A stretch of 43,606 bases of DNA from Burkholderiales bacterium (GTDB lineage: Bacteria; Pseudomonadota; Gammaproteobacteria; Burkholderiales; UBA11063): contig JAQUVM010000011.1 of assembly GCA_028693355.1 (NCBI GenBank), forward strand, positions 1-43,606. The letters are read 5' to 3'. A model generated the notes under the pieces. The model had not been told where the DNA came from, searched no databases, and saw only the letters and a program-made list of their open reading frames with translations. Each line of letters begins with the position of its first letter. Positions within the stretch are counted from its first letter, which is position 1. Positions 1 through 8,406 of this stretch are shown in pieces. The translations under genes were made by a program, and so were the position numbers.

Positions 1-828
1 CTAAAAACACAAGATGGTAGCAAATTACATGCTCAATTAACATGGCCTGGAGATGATACTAAGCAAGCAAAATTTCGAGCTGGATGGCAATTAATCGGCA
101 AATATATTGTTTACAATAGTAAATCTACTGAACTAACATTCACCAATAAAAATATTCCTCAAGAAATATTTACAAAATTAACTGCTGCATTGCAAAGCTT
201 ACCCGCTAATTGGTCAATACGATCATCAGTAAATAATAAAATAGATATAGAGCTACTACGTGATGAAGCAAAAGAAATTTATCATATAGCTACACAAATA
301 GAAACTAACCATGCAGAATGCTACCTAGGTATTGCAAACTATTTAAAAATATTTCGAGAGTTATCCATCTCGGATGATCTTGAGGTTACGACAAATTGCC
401 AGAACATACATGCTGAACTAATAAAAAAACAAGATTTGTGGTTAATTGATGCTATTAGTTATAAAAAAACTTTAACACCATCAATTGACATCAGTGAAAT
501 AAATCAACCATGTGTAACACTAGAAAACGGTAGCATGTTAGACATAGGATCCTATGCTGGTATAAATATTATAGATATAAATAGCGGATCTAATAATACA
601 AACAAACAAACAACTAACTTTTTGATTTTAGATGAAGTATACAGACAAATTTGTATTAGAAATTTACAAGGCATTATCTTAGTTGACGTAATAAAAGATA
701 GTAGTTTGCTACATAACGAAAAAATTATTAGCTATTTACAAAAACTTTTTAGGCAAGACATTAGTCAAACTAAAATCCTTGGTTTTAGTAATAGTGGATT
801 ACTTGAAATAATCCGTAATAAATTTTAG
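1..828 (+). CDS. RNase E/G-family protein, 3' part (5' end outside window)
   Basis: The reading frame is open from base 1 to the stop at 826-828, so the gene starts upstream of the window; the TTG at 190 is internal. The visible 275 residues resemble the catalytic half of RNase E/RNase G. First comes the end of an S1-like segment (GKYIVY). Then the DNase I-like core has the two metal-binding aspartates in IIDINSG (Asp codon 574-576) and LVDVIKD (685-687), with RQICIRNLQG between them and GLLEIIRNK near the end. It stops right after the core. The CPxC zinc-link and the RNA-binding tail of longer family members are missing, so it is of the short type. Similarity outside the catalytic signatures is low. 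Expected role: metal-dependent endonuclease acting on RNA 5' ends. The family call is fairly secure; the exact member is not. Confidence 0.72.
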   Translation, partial: LKTQDGSKLHAQLTWPGDDTKQAKFRAGWQLIGKYIVYNSKSTELTFTNKNIPQEIFTKLTAALQSLPANWSIRSSVNNKIDIELLRDEAKEIYHIATQIETNHAECYLGIANYLKIFRELSISDDLEVTTNCQNIHAELIKKQDLWLIDAISYKKTLTPSIDISEINQPCVTLENGSMLDIGSYAGINIIDINSGSNNTNKQTTNFLILDEVYRQICIRNLQGIILVDVIKDSSLLHNEKIISYLQKLFRQDISQTKILGFSNSGLLEIIRNKF

Positions 829-884
829 ATTAGAATAAATATATGGGTATACAACCAAAAATACTACGCTTAAACAACAATGTA

Positions 885-915
885 TTACACTTTATTTAAT
901 TACATGTGCTAAAAT
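885..915 (+). promoter_or_regulatory. Probable promoter of rpmI-rplT
   Basis: There is an extended -10 (TGC then TAAAAT at 910-915) with a weak -35-like TTACAC at 885-890, spacer 19. It would give a leader of about 85 bases before rpmI. The same TGCTAAAAT string occurs before hpt and before pyrC. Confidence 0.45.
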
Positions 916-948
916 CATTCCCTTATAGGTGAATAGTTGGGTTCATGA

Positions 949-1000
949 AGACTTGTTTTTACAAGCACCTGCTATTTGAATTAAAACTTCGATTTACAAG
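949..1000 (+). promoter_or_regulatory. Possible structured leader of rpmI-rplT
   Basis: CTTGT (952-956) can pair with ACAAG at 961-965 or with a second ACAAG at about 993-997. GCACCT just after the first copy can pair with AGGGTGC at the rpmI ribosome binding site. These pairings exclude each other, as expected of an autoregulated ribosomal-protein leader; L20 is a known repressor of its own operon in other bacteria. This is inference from short pairings only. Confidence 0.3.
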
Positions 1001-1008
1001 GGTGCATT

Positions 1009-1206
1009 ATGCCTAAAATGAAATCAAAGTCTGGTGCAAAAAAACGCTTTATCGTTCAAGGTAGTGGCGGCATCAAACGTTCTAAAGCATTCAAACGTCA
1101 TATTTTGACTAAGAAAACAACTAAAAACAAACGTCAATTACGTGGTACAGTACAAGTGAGTCATTGCGATATGGGTCATGTACGTAGCATGTTACCTTAC
1201 GCATAA
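1009..1206 (+). CDS. rpmI: 50S ribosomal protein L35
   Basis: A 65-residue very basic protein starting [14 protein letters not shown] and carrying the FKRHILTKK stretch typical of L35, at the usual family length. It is preceded by an AGGGTG ribosome binding site and followed after 18 bases by rplT, the conserved pair in almost all bacteria. The infC and thrS genes that usually precede rpmI are absent; an RNase E/G-family gene lies upstream instead. Secure. Confidence 0.98.
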   Translation: MPKMKSKSGAKKRFIVQGSGGIKRSKAFKRHILTKKTTKNKRQLRGTVQVSHCDMGHVRSMLPYA

Positions 1207-1224
1207 TTTAGAGGAGTTTCTTAA

Positions 1225-1581
1225 ATGCCTAGAGTAAAACGTGGTGTCGTAGCTCGTGCACGTCACAAAAAAATATTAGCATTAGCTAAAGGTTATCGTG
1301 GTCGTCGTGGTAATGTTTACCGCGTAGCTAAACAAGCGGTTATGAAAGCTGGTCAATACGCTTATCGTGATCGTCGTCAAAGAAAACGTCAATTCCGTAG
1401 CTTATGGATTGCGCGTATTAATGCTGGTTGCCGTGCATTAGGTTTAACATATAGCCGTTTCATTAATGGCTTAAATAAAGCTGAAGTTGCCGTTGACCGT
1501 AAAGTATTATCTGACTTAGCGATTCATGATGCAGCTGCATTTGCAAAATTCGTAGAATTAGCAAAAAGCAAATTAGCTTAA
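1225..1581 (+). CDS. rplT: 50S ribosomal protein L20
   Basis: A 118-residue basic protein with the L20 signatures [16 protein letters not shown] near the start and RRQRKRQFR and LWIARINA in the middle, at full family length. It has a strong GAGGAG ribosome binding site. L20 is needed early in 50S assembly and in many bacteria represses the rpmI-rplT mRNA. It is the last gene of the operon and is followed directly by a strong terminator hairpin. Secure. Confidence 0.98.
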   Translation: MPRVKRGVVARARHKKILALAKGYRGRRGNVYRVAKQAVMKAGQYAYRDRRQRKRQFRSLWIARINAGCRALGLTYSRFINGLNKAEVAVDRKVLSDLAIHDAAAFAKFVELAKSKLA

Positions 1582-1594
1582 ATTAATAAGCTTT

Positions 1595-1630
1595 AAAAAA
1601 AAGTGTAGTTTTTAAAACTACACTTTTTTT
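1595..1630. terminator. Bidirectional terminator between rplT and envC
   Basis: A perfect stem (GTGTAGTT against AACTACAC, 1603-1623) is flanked by an A-run on the left and a T-run on the right, so it can stop transcription from both sides. It sits between convergent rplT and envC. Confidence 0.9.
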
Positions 1631-1639
1631 ATTTAAAGC

Positions 1640-2923
1640 CTAAAATATCTTACTAGGGTTAACTGGCTTACCTAAACTTCTTAATTCAAAATATACACCA
1701 CCCATTGGTTGGTTTGAAGAGCTACCAGTTGAGCCAATCACACTACCTGCGTTCACACTTGCACCCTTCTTAACTTTAGCAATGATACCACTATAAATAG
1801 ACGTATAATTACTTCCATTATCAATTACAACAATTTGTCCAAAACCAGGCAATGCACCACTAAATAAAACACTACCATTCGAAACAGCGACTACTTGGGA
1901 ACCATTTGGAGCATCTATTAAAATGCCATTATTTTTTACTCCATCACGCATTTGACCAAAACTACTAATAACTGAACCACTATATGGGCGAACTAAATTC
2001 CGTGACATAAAAGGTGAGTTATCCTCTACACTATTATCAATAGCATTTGAATTTATATGCTTAGTTTCATTATTTTGATTCTTGCTCGAAGCCAATTTGC
2101 TATTCATTGAGTTTTGTTTTTTAGCTTTGGCTGCTGCTTTTTGCTCAGCAAGCTTACGCTTACGCTCTTCATTAGCCAATTTTTTCATAAGACTATTTAA
2201 TTCTGATTGGCGTTTTTTTAAATTAGATAATTTAGCTTGATCTTTATGTATCTGCTCATAAACACTATCTGCCTGTTTTTGTTTAGATTGTACATCAGCA
2301 AGTAAATTATCATGAGATTTACTATTTTCTCCCAGCTGTTTACTTAAACGTTCAACTTCTCGTTGTAACTTTTCATTTATATTTTGCAACTCAGTTAATT
2401 TACTATTAAGCTCATTATATTTTTTAACTTGTACTTGCAAAATACTTGTCATATAAACACGTTTACGCTCTATATCCATAGAGTCATTACCGCTTAAAAT
2501 AGATTGTTCTTGATTTTGCAATTGTTTAAGTTGTTGGTAAAGAGTAACGGTAGAATTTGCAACTCGGTCTTTAGCAGCTTTCGTTTCAACTTCCATAGAT
2601 GGAATAGCTACTTCTAACTGTTTGAGCCTCTTTAAGTCAGCATCTCTTGTCATACGAAGCTTCTTTAGCAATTCATTTGATTTATTTATAGCTATTTGCG
2701 AGCTTTTAATTGCTGCATCTATACCATGTTTTTGGCTTTGTTTATTTGATAACTCTTTGTTAATATTATTGATCTGTTTATTAATGTCATTTACTTGAGA
2801 ACTAACATCCAAGTTTGAAGAAGATTTAGTTGTTAAGGTTGAATTATTATTTGAAGAAGATGGTATGTTATCTGCATAACAAACACCAACAATCAAAAAA
2901 AGATATAGTAATTTAAGTTTCAT
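1640..2923 (-). CDS. envC: EnvC-like murein hydrolase activator
   Basis: 427 residues. A signal peptide (about 1-17, ending VCYA) is followed by a long coiled coil (about 45-270) rich in Lys, Gln and Glu, then a C-terminal LytM/M23 domain (about 310-427). The M23 metal site is degenerate: NNGILID stands where HxxxD would be, and GGVYFELR replaces the HLHFELR type, so both key histidines are lost. This is the state of E. coli EnvC, which has no hydrolase activity but activates the amidases AmiA and AmiB at the division septum. It lies 18 bases downstream of gpmI on the same strand, the same gene order as in E. coli. It acts in the periplasm. Confidence is high that it is EnvC-type. Confidence 0.88.
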   Translation of the reverse strand: MKLKLLYLFLIVGVCYADNIPSSSNNNSTLTTKSSSNLDVSSQVNDINKQINNINKELSNKQSQKHGIDAAIKSSQIAINKSNELLKKLRMTRDADLKRLKQLEVAIPSMEVETKAAKDRVANSTVTLYQQLKQLQNQEQSILSGNDSMDIERKRVYMTSILQVQVKKYNELNSKLTELQNINEKLQREVERLSKQLGENSKSHDNLLADVQSKQKQADSVYEQIHKDQAKLSNLKKRQSELNSLMKKLANEERKRKLAEQKAAAKAKKQNSMNSKLASSKNQNNETKHINSNAIDNSVEDNSPFMSRNLVRPYSGSVISSFGQMRDGVKNNGILIDAPNGSQVVAVSNGSVLFSGALPGFGQIVVIDNGSNYTSIYSGIIAKVKKGASVNAGSVIGSTGSSSNQPMGGVYFELRSLGKPVNPSKIF

Positions 2924-2941
2924 AATACCACACAGATAAAA

Positions 2942-4459
2942 TTAATCAAATAAAATTAAAGAACGACCAGTCATTTCCTCTGGTATTGTAGCTCCCATCA
3001 TTGTCAATAATGTAGGTGCAACATCTTGTAATGATCCGCCATCAAGAATCTTAGCCTTACGACCCACATAAATACATGGAACTAAATTAGTAGTATGCTG
3101 AGTATGAGGTTGCTTACTTTCATAATCAAACATTTCTTCACAATTACCATGATCTGCAACAATCAGCACTTCACCGCCAGCTTTTTTCATAGCTTCAACT
3201 ACAATACCAACATACTTATCTAATGCCTCAACCGCTTTGATGCTTGCCGCCAAATCACCAGAGTGCCCCACCATATCACCATTTGCAAAATTAGTAATAA
3301 TTACATCATATGAACCAGCGATAATTGCATCAACAATTTTTTCACTAACTAATGGTAAACTCATTTCTGGCTTTAAATCATATGTAGCAACATCTTTTGG
3401 CGAGTCAACTAGAATTCTATCCTCACCAATAAATGGCTGTTGCTCACCACCATTAAAGAAATTAGTTACATGAGGGTATTTTTCTGTTTCTGCAATCCTT
3501 AACTGTTTTAAATTAAGAGCACCAAGGTATTCACCTAAAGTATTTTTAATCTTAACAGTTGAATAAGCCACTAATGAACTAATCTTATCATTATACTTAG
3601 TCATAGTCACCATGTTTGCTAATTGAATAAAGTTACGTTCAAAACCATCAAAATTAGGATCAGTCAATACATGTGTTAATTGAACAGCTCGATCAGAGCG
3701 GAAATTTGCAAAAATTACACTATCACCTGTTCGCATACCAGCATAATTATTAAAAATGCTAGGTTTAAAAAACTCATCATTTATACCATTTTCATAAGAT
3801 GCATTAATCGCATCTTTTGGACATAAAAATGAGTTATCACCTACTGACATTGCAATAGCATTGTATGCTAATTGAATCCTATCCCAACGTTTATCTCTAT
3901 CCATTGCATAGTAGCGACCTTCAACAGTTGCTATCTTGGCTTTTGGATTGTTATAAATAACTTCTTCTAAATCTGCGATATATTTTAATGCACTTTGCGG
4001 AGGAGTATCACGTCCATCTAAAAAAGCATGAACCCAAATTTTACGTACAGAAGAGTCCATATTTGCCATATTAATTAATTCAAAAATATGATTTTGATGA
4101 GAATGAACTCCGCCATCGGATAATAATCCCATAATATGGATATCACCAGTTGGAGTATTTGTAAACACCTCTAAAAAAGCATTATTTTTTTGAAACTCTC
4201 CAATAGAAATATCATAATCAATTTTACTTATATCTTGACGAACTACTCGGCCAGCACCCAAATTTAAATGCCCAACTTCAGAATTTCCAAATTGTCCTTT
4301 AGGTAATCCCACAAACTCCTCAGAAGCATTTATTTGCCCAGACGCGTAATTTGCAACATAGTAATCCAAGTTAGGTTTTTTGGCATGTGCTACCGCATTA
4401 AAATCACAATCAGTACGCAACCCAAAGCCGTCCAATATTATAAGTAGTACTTTTTTCAC
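2942..4459 (-). CDS. gpmI: 2,3-bisphosphoglycerate-independent phosphoglycerate mutase
   Basis: 505 residues, the usual length for the cofactor-independent enzyme that interconverts 3- and 2-phosphoglycerate in glycolysis and gluconeogenesis. Visible signatures include the metal-site start ILDGFG, the nucleophile motif GNSEVGH (Ser60), HAFLDGRD, GRYYAMDRD, NFRSDRA and the C-terminal metal ligands in ADHGNCEEM and HTTN. The start codon is GTG at 4457-4459 with an AGAGAAA ribosome binding site upstream. It is the first gene of a gpmI-envC pair and is divergent from hpt. Secure. Confidence 0.97.
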   Translation of the reverse strand: MKKVLLIILDGFGLRTDCDFNAVAHAKKPNLDYYVANYASGQINASEEFVGLPKGQFGNSEVGHLNLGAGRVVRQDISKIDYDISIGEFQKNNAFLEVFTNTPTGDIHIMGLLSDGGVHSHQNHIFELINMANMDSSVRKIWVHAFLDGRDTPPQSALKYIADLEEVIYNNPKAKIATVEGRYYAMDRDKRWDRIQLAYNAIAMSVGDNSFLCPKDAINASYENGINDEFFKPSIFNNYAGMRTGDSVIFANFRSDRAVQLTHVLTDPNFDGFERNFIQLANMVTMTKYNDKISSLVAYSTVKIKNTLGEYLGALNLKQLRIAETEKYPHVTNFFNGGEQQPFIGEDRILVDSPKDVATYDLKPEMSLPLVSEKIVDAIIAGSYDVIITNFANGDMVGHSGDLAASIKAVEALDKYVGIVVEAMKKAGGEVLIVADHGNCEEMFDYESKQPHTQHTTNLVPCIYVGRKAKILDGGSLQDVAPTLLTMMGATIPEEMTGRSLILFD

Positions 4460-4510
4460 AAATATTTCTCTTTTAAACTACAAGTGTTTTTCATATGTAA
4501 GCGATTAAAC

Positions 4511-4539
4511 TTGTTGGTTAGCAATAATTTTGCTAAAAT
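4511..4539 (+). promoter_or_regulatory. Promoter of the hpt-tilS gene run
   Basis: TTGTTG (4511-4516), a 17-base spacer, then TAAAAT (4534-4539) preceded by TGC (extended -10). This is the best sigma70-type match seen in the window and gives a leader of about 60 bases to hpt. Confidence 0.65.
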
Positions 4540-4604
4540 AAGGTCTAATATATCTTATGTATATATATTATATAACATTATTTTAATACAACACAGAGAA
4601 TACC

Positions 4605-5159
4605 ATGCAACTAGATTACGCTAAAGCCAAACAAATTTTAGATAACTCAACCATATTATATGATGCCGAACATTTATATAAAGAAATTGAACGGATAGCT
4701 AGTGAAATTGATCAAGAAATTGATCAAGAAATTCCAGTTGTTTTTACAATTATGAATGGCGGAATGATGTTCTCTTCAGAGTTAACAAAACGTCTGAAAA
4801 ATCCGATTCATATGGACTATATTCATGCTTCACGTTATGGAGATGCTATATACGGTTCAAGTCATATTACATGGTATAGACAGCCTAAAGAATCTTTAAT
4901 AAAAGGGCGTATTGTATATCTAATCGATGATATACTAGATGAAGGGCATACTCTTGCTGAAATTCGTAGATTTGTTATGAATGCTGGTGCAAAAGATTGT
5001 AAAATTGTAGTTTTAGTAAATAAGGAAATTGGTAAAGATAAACCTGTATATGCAGATTACGTTGGTGTTACAGCACCTAATCAGTTCTTATTTGGATTTG
5101 GTATGGATATTTTTGAAGTCAATCGCAATTTGCAAGGACTTTACATTTATAATAATTAA
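4605..5159 (+). CDS. hpt: Hypoxanthine-guanine phosphoribosyltransferase
   Basis: 184 residues of the type I phosphoribosyltransferase fold. VYLIDDILDEGHTL is the PRPP-binding loop with paired acidic residues, and VFTIMNGG lies near the N-terminus. It salvages hypoxanthine and guanine to IMP and GMP in the cytoplasm. Residues around 34-43 contain a small tandem duplication (a 12-base unit at 4705-4734). It starts a gene run in which the next gene follows after 11 bases. The family is secure; preference for hypoxanthine or guanine over xanthine is inferred. Confidence 0.9.
   Translation: MQLDYAKAKQILDNSTILYDAEHLYKEIERIASEIDQEIDQEIPVVFTIMNGGMMFSSELTKRLKNPIHMDYIHASRYGDAIYGSSHITWYRQPKESLIKGRIVYLIDDILDEGHTLAEIRRFVMNAGAKDCKIVVLVNKEIGKDKPVYADYVGVTAPNQFLFGFGMDIFEVNRNLQGLYIYNN
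4705..4734 (+). repeat. 12-bp tandem repeat inside hpt
   Basis: The unit gaaattgatcaa occurs twice and is followed by a half copy, giving the repeated peptide EIDQ-EIDQ-EI. The unit length keeps the frame. Confidence 0.9.
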
Positions 5160-5170
5160 TAGGATTTTAC

Positions 5171-6007
5171 ATGTCATTTCTAGCAATAATAGCGGCTTTT
5201 TTTATAGAACAGTATAAAGTACTATCTACTCCAAAAAAATGGTTCCGTCATCAAATAACTCAATATGCTGGTTTTTTTGTAAACCGTGAGTTTCATACAG
5301 TTCGTGAAATACGGATGCAATTTTTGATTGCTCTAATTCCATTTGTTGTTATCACACTATTCCTTTATATAATGCCGCTTGCAAATTGGCACATACCATA
5401 CTTCATTATAAATGCAAGTTTATTTATTTTAAGTATTGATATTTTAGGCTGGAAGCAGGAAGCTAAAAACTCTAACAAAGAACGTGAGTACGTTGGCTTT
5501 ATCCAGTCCTTCGCAACGAATTTTTTTGCTGCAACTTTTTGGTTTATTTTACTACCATCAGTACTAGGAACAATATGTTATCTAACTCTAACAGCTATGG
5601 GTAATTTGTTAAGAAGCAGAGGAGAACAATCTGCTGTATATATCATAGTTGTTGATAAAATGTTATTTTGGATAAATTTAGTACCATATACTGTGTTAAT
5701 TATGTTTATTGCTATTGCTGGAGATTTTGAAGAAGTTACGCATTATGTGATATCTCAAAGAAATAAAGTTAAAGTTAGCTTTTATTATTTAGAGAGTGTT
5801 TTAACTGAAGTAGCATTTTTAGCTATTGGTAAGGATAAATTCGCAAAAGCTTCATCTCGCTATCAAGATGATACTATTGAAGACTATCGTAGTAATAAAG
5901 ATAGATTAAACCCAGAGATTATTAAATATGTAGTTGCTCTATTATATAGAGTTGGGGTGTTTTTTATTGGTTCTATTATAATAATTTCCTTAGTAGAATT
6001 ACTATAA
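5171..6007 (+). CDS. CobD/CbiB/AmpE-like membrane protein
   Basis: 278 residues with about four to five hydrophobic segments (near 50-70, 78-95, 118-145, 165-185 and 255-275). The short N-terminal segment and pattern are like CbiB-family and AmpE-family proteins. CbiB attaches aminopropanol in cobalamin synthesis; AmpE is linked to beta-lactamase regulation. No other cobalamin gene is nearby, so a true cobalamin role is doubtful. The acidic FEEVTHYVISQRN stretch near residue 190 resembles the conserved cytoplasmic loop of the family. It follows hpt by 11 bases and precedes the next start by 2 bases, so it is co-transcribed. The family is probable, the function unknown. Confidence 0.6.
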   Translation: MSFLAIIAAFFIEQYKVLSTPKKWFRHQITQYAGFFVNREFHTVREIRMQFLIALIPFVVITLFLYIMPLANWHIPYFIINASLFILSIDILGWKQEAKNSNKEREYVGFIQSFATNFFAATFWFILLPSVLGTICYLTLTAMGNLLRSRGEQSAVYIIVVDKMLFWINLVPYTVLIMFIAIAGDFEEVTHYVISQRNKVKVSFYYLESVLTEVAFLAIGKDKFAKASSRYQDDTIEDYRSNKDRLNPEIIKYVVALLYRVGVFFIGSIIIISLVELL

Positions 6008-6009
6008 AA

Positions 6010-6465
6010 ATGAAAAGCTTCATTATATTGATAGCTACAATTATATCATTTGCATTTGCAGATGATGTATATCAATATACAGATAAAAATGGTCGACAAG
6101 TTTATACAAATAAACCTGTAAAAAATGCCACTAAGATGACGCTACCAGCTCTGACTATTTATACACCACCAAAAAATAGCCAGACAAAGGATAATGTAAG
6201 AAAAATATATCCAAAAGAAAACTATAACTCATATTTGTCAAATCCAACAGGGAGACAATTAATACTTGCTGAAGAATTAAGCAAAGAAAAACAAGCTTTA
6301 GCAGACACAAAAGATGCTATAGCACAAGCTAAAAAAACTCCATTAGCTAGCGAAAAAAATAACAAAGACGCGTATAACAAACGTATACAGGCACTACAGG
6401 ATGCTATTACTGAACATCAAAAAAATATTGACGTTTTAAGTAAACAACTAAATGCAGGTAACTAA
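6010..6465 (+). CDS. DUF4124-domain periplasmic protein
   Basis: 151 residues. A signal peptide (about 1-17, ending AFA) is followed by [16 protein letters not shown], the DUF4124 signature common in beta- and gammaproteobacteria. The C-terminal half (about 85-150) is Lys/Gln/Ala-rich and probably forms a coiled coil. The start codon comes 2 bases after the preceding stop, so translation is probably coupled. DUF4124 proteins have no defined activity; this one is predicted to be exported and to sit in the periplasm. Confidence 0.75.
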   Translation: MKSFIILIATIISFAFADDVYQYTDKNGRQVYTNKPVKNATKMTLPALTIYTPPKNSQTKDNVRKIYPKENYNSYLSNPTGRQLILAEELSKEKQALADTKDAIAQAKKTPLASEKNNKDAYNKRIQALQDAITEHQKNIDVLSKQLNAGN

Positions 6466-6476
6466 TTAGGAACAAC

Positions 6477-7439
6477 ATGAAAAAGCATTTTTTAGAATTT
6501 GAGAAACCTATCTCAGAACTAGTAAGTAAAATTGATGAATTAAAGCAAATGCAAGAAAATTCAACTGTTGACTTAACATCTGAAATTCAACAACTTGAAG
6601 GCAAAGTTACAGATTTAACTAAAGATGTATATAGTAATATCACGGCTTGGGAAATCTCACAAATTGCCAGACACCCAAGCAGACCTCGTACATTGGATTA
6701 CATTAATAATATTTTCACAAACTTTGTTGAACTACATGGTGATAGACATTTTGCTGATGATAAATCAATTATTAGCGGTATAGCCAAGCTGGGTAATGAA
6801 TCAGTTATGATAATAGGGCATCAAAAAGGTAAAGATACAAAAGAAAATCTCGAACGTAATTTTGGAATGCCACGTCCTGAAGGATATCGTAAAGCTCTAC
6901 GCATGATGCATCTAGCAGAAAAATTTAATTTACCAATCATTACATTTATAGATACACCAGGAGCATATCCAGGTATTGGTGCAGAAGAACGTGGGCAATC
7001 TGAAGCAATTGGTAAAAATCTCTATGAAATGGCAAATTTAACTGTGCCTATAATTTGTACCGTAATTGGAGAAGGCGGATCTGGAGGTGCATTAGCTATT
7101 GCAGTAGGCGATCAAATTAATATGCTACAGTATTCAATCTACTCTGTCATATCTCCTGAAGGATGTGCTTCTATTTTATGGAAAGACGCAACTAAAGCTA
7201 ATCTTGCTGCTGAAATACTAGGTATAACCGCAAATCGCCTCAAAGAATTAGAGCTAATTGATGGCGTTATTGCAGAACCAATTGGTGGCGCACAAAACAA
7301 TCATGTCGAAATGATTGATAATATGAAAAAATCTATTAGCACACAGCTAGCAAAACTGAGTAAACTAGGTAAAGATGAACTGGTAGAACGCAGATTTGAA
7401 CGTATTATGGCATATGGTAAATATGAAATTATCAATTAA
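6477..7439 (+). CDS. accA: Acetyl-CoA carboxylase carboxyltransferase subunit alpha
   Basis: 320 residues, full family length. Clear motifs are [11 protein letters not shown], the crotonase-fold [17 protein letters not shown], the oxyanion-site [15 protein letters not shown], and [13 protein letters not shown]. AccA and AccD form the carboxyltransferase that moves CO2 from biotin to acetyl-CoA, giving malonyl-CoA for fatty acid synthesis. The ribosome binding site is GGA, 7 bases before the ATG. Its last codons overlap the start of tilS, as in many betaproteobacteria. Secure. Confidence 0.97.
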   Translation: MKKHFLEFEKPISELVSKIDELKQMQENSTVDLTSEIQQLEGKVTDLTKDVYSNITAWEISQIARHPSRPRTLDYINNIFTNFVELHGDRHFADDKSIISGIAKLGNESVMIIGHQKGKDTKENLERNFGMPRPEGYRKALRMMHLAEKFNLPIITFIDTPGAYPGIGAEERGQSEAIGKNLYEMANLTVPIICTVIGEGGSGGALAIAVGDQINMLQYSIYSVISPEGCASILWKDATKANLAAEILGITANRLKELELIDGVIAEPIGGAQNNHVEMIDNMKKSISTQLAKLSKLGKDELVERRFERIMAYGKYEIIN

Positions 7440-8403
7440 TAATCAGCAACTATCTACCGATAATATAATAGCCAACTGGCCGTCACAACTTGACGGTCAT
7501 TTGCATTATTGTATTGGTCTGAGTGGTGGAATAGACTCTGTTGTACTTTTATATTTATTTCATGAAATACAAAAAATAAAACCTATAAAATTATCAGCAA
7601 TACATATAAATCATGGAATTTCACCAAATGCCAAATTTTGGGCTGATTTTTGTATCAAAATATGTCAAAATTTAAAAATTGATTTAAAACTATCAGAAGT
7701 AAACGTAATAAAAATTGGTGGAGAAGGATTAGAAAATAGTGCTCGTAAATTACGCTATCAAGAATATTATCATGATGAAGCAGATGTCATAATTTTAGCA
7801 CACCATCAAGATGACCAAATTGAAACGATGTTAAGCCAAATAATGCGTGGAAGCGACTTACATAATTGTGCGGGTATGCAAAAAATTACTACTCGTAAAC
7901 ATAAGATATTTTGGCGCCCACTTCTAGATATAAAAAAATCTGATTTAATTAAATATGCGAATAAAAACAACCTTAATCATATAGAAGATGAAAGCAATCT
8001 AGACATAAAATATCTAAGAAACTTTATTCGAAATAAACTTATGCTAGAATTAAATATTTTTGATAATAATATAGAAAGTAAATTAATTCGCAGCATTGAA
8101 AATATCCAATATCATGTTGTACTATCAGATGAGCTTGGTGAAGATGATTATAATTCGTGTAATGACTATGGTAAATTAAACAAGAAAAAATTTTTAGAGT
8201 TATCACAAAATCGTCAACTTAATTTATTGTCTTATATGATAAAATTAAGTGATCTACCGCTGCCATCACGCAATAAATTATCTGAATTTTGTAGGCAAAT
8301 TAAAACTGCCGCATTAGACAGGCATCCTAGCTTAGCGATAACAAATTTATTATCGCTAAGACTAGAAAAACAATATATATTTATCACAGAAATTAAAGTA
8401 TAG
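7423..8403 (+). CDS. tilS: tRNA(Ile)-lysidine synthase
   Basis: TilS converts the wobble C of the tRNA-Ile CAU anticodon to lysidine, using ATP and lysine. The N-terminal PP-loop SGGIDS (residues 34-39) and the following [11 protein letters not shown] and IMRGSDL motifs are clear. I chose ATG 7423; ATG 7414 is also possible, and an earlier TTG at 7396 would only lengthen the overlap with accA. At 326 residues it is shorter than E. coli TilS (about 430) and seems to lack the C-terminal domain, while the middle domain remains. Its TAG stop touches the stop of fadH. Essential in most bacteria. Confidence 0.9.
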   Translation: MKLSINNQQLSTDNIIANWPSQLDGHLHYCIGLSGGIDSVVLLYLFHEIQKIKPIKLSAIHINHGISPNAKFWADFCIKICQNLKIDLKLSEVNVIKIGGEGLENSARKLRYQEYYHDEADVIILAHHQDDQIETMLSQIMRGSDLHNCAGMQKITTRKHKIFWRPLLDIKKSDLIKYANKNNLNHIEDESNLDIKYLRNFIRNKLMLELNIFDNNIESKLIRSIENIQYHVVLSDELGEDDYNSCNDYGKLNKKKFLELSQNRQLNLLSYMIKLSDLPLPSRNKLSEFCRQIKTAALDRHPSLAITNLLSLRLEKQYIFITEIKV

Positions 8404-8406
8404 CTA
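8401..8406. other. Shared palindromic stop: TAGCTA
   Basis: TAG of tilS (plus) and TAG of fadH (minus) are directly adjacent and form the palindrome TAGCTA. There is no space for a terminator between the two genes. Confidence 0.95.

Noticed and set aside
3237..3473. Plus-strand open frame inside gpmI
   Set aside because: It is antisense to a clear full-length gpmI, with no ribosome binding site and no known domain.
5029..5217. Frame bridging hpt and the CbiB-like gene
   Set aside because: It is out of frame with two well-supported genes and has no ribosome binding site.
5171..6007. True cobalamin biosynthesis gene cobD/cbiB
   Set aside because: No other cobalamin gene or cobalamin riboswitch is visible, so only the family-level call is kept.
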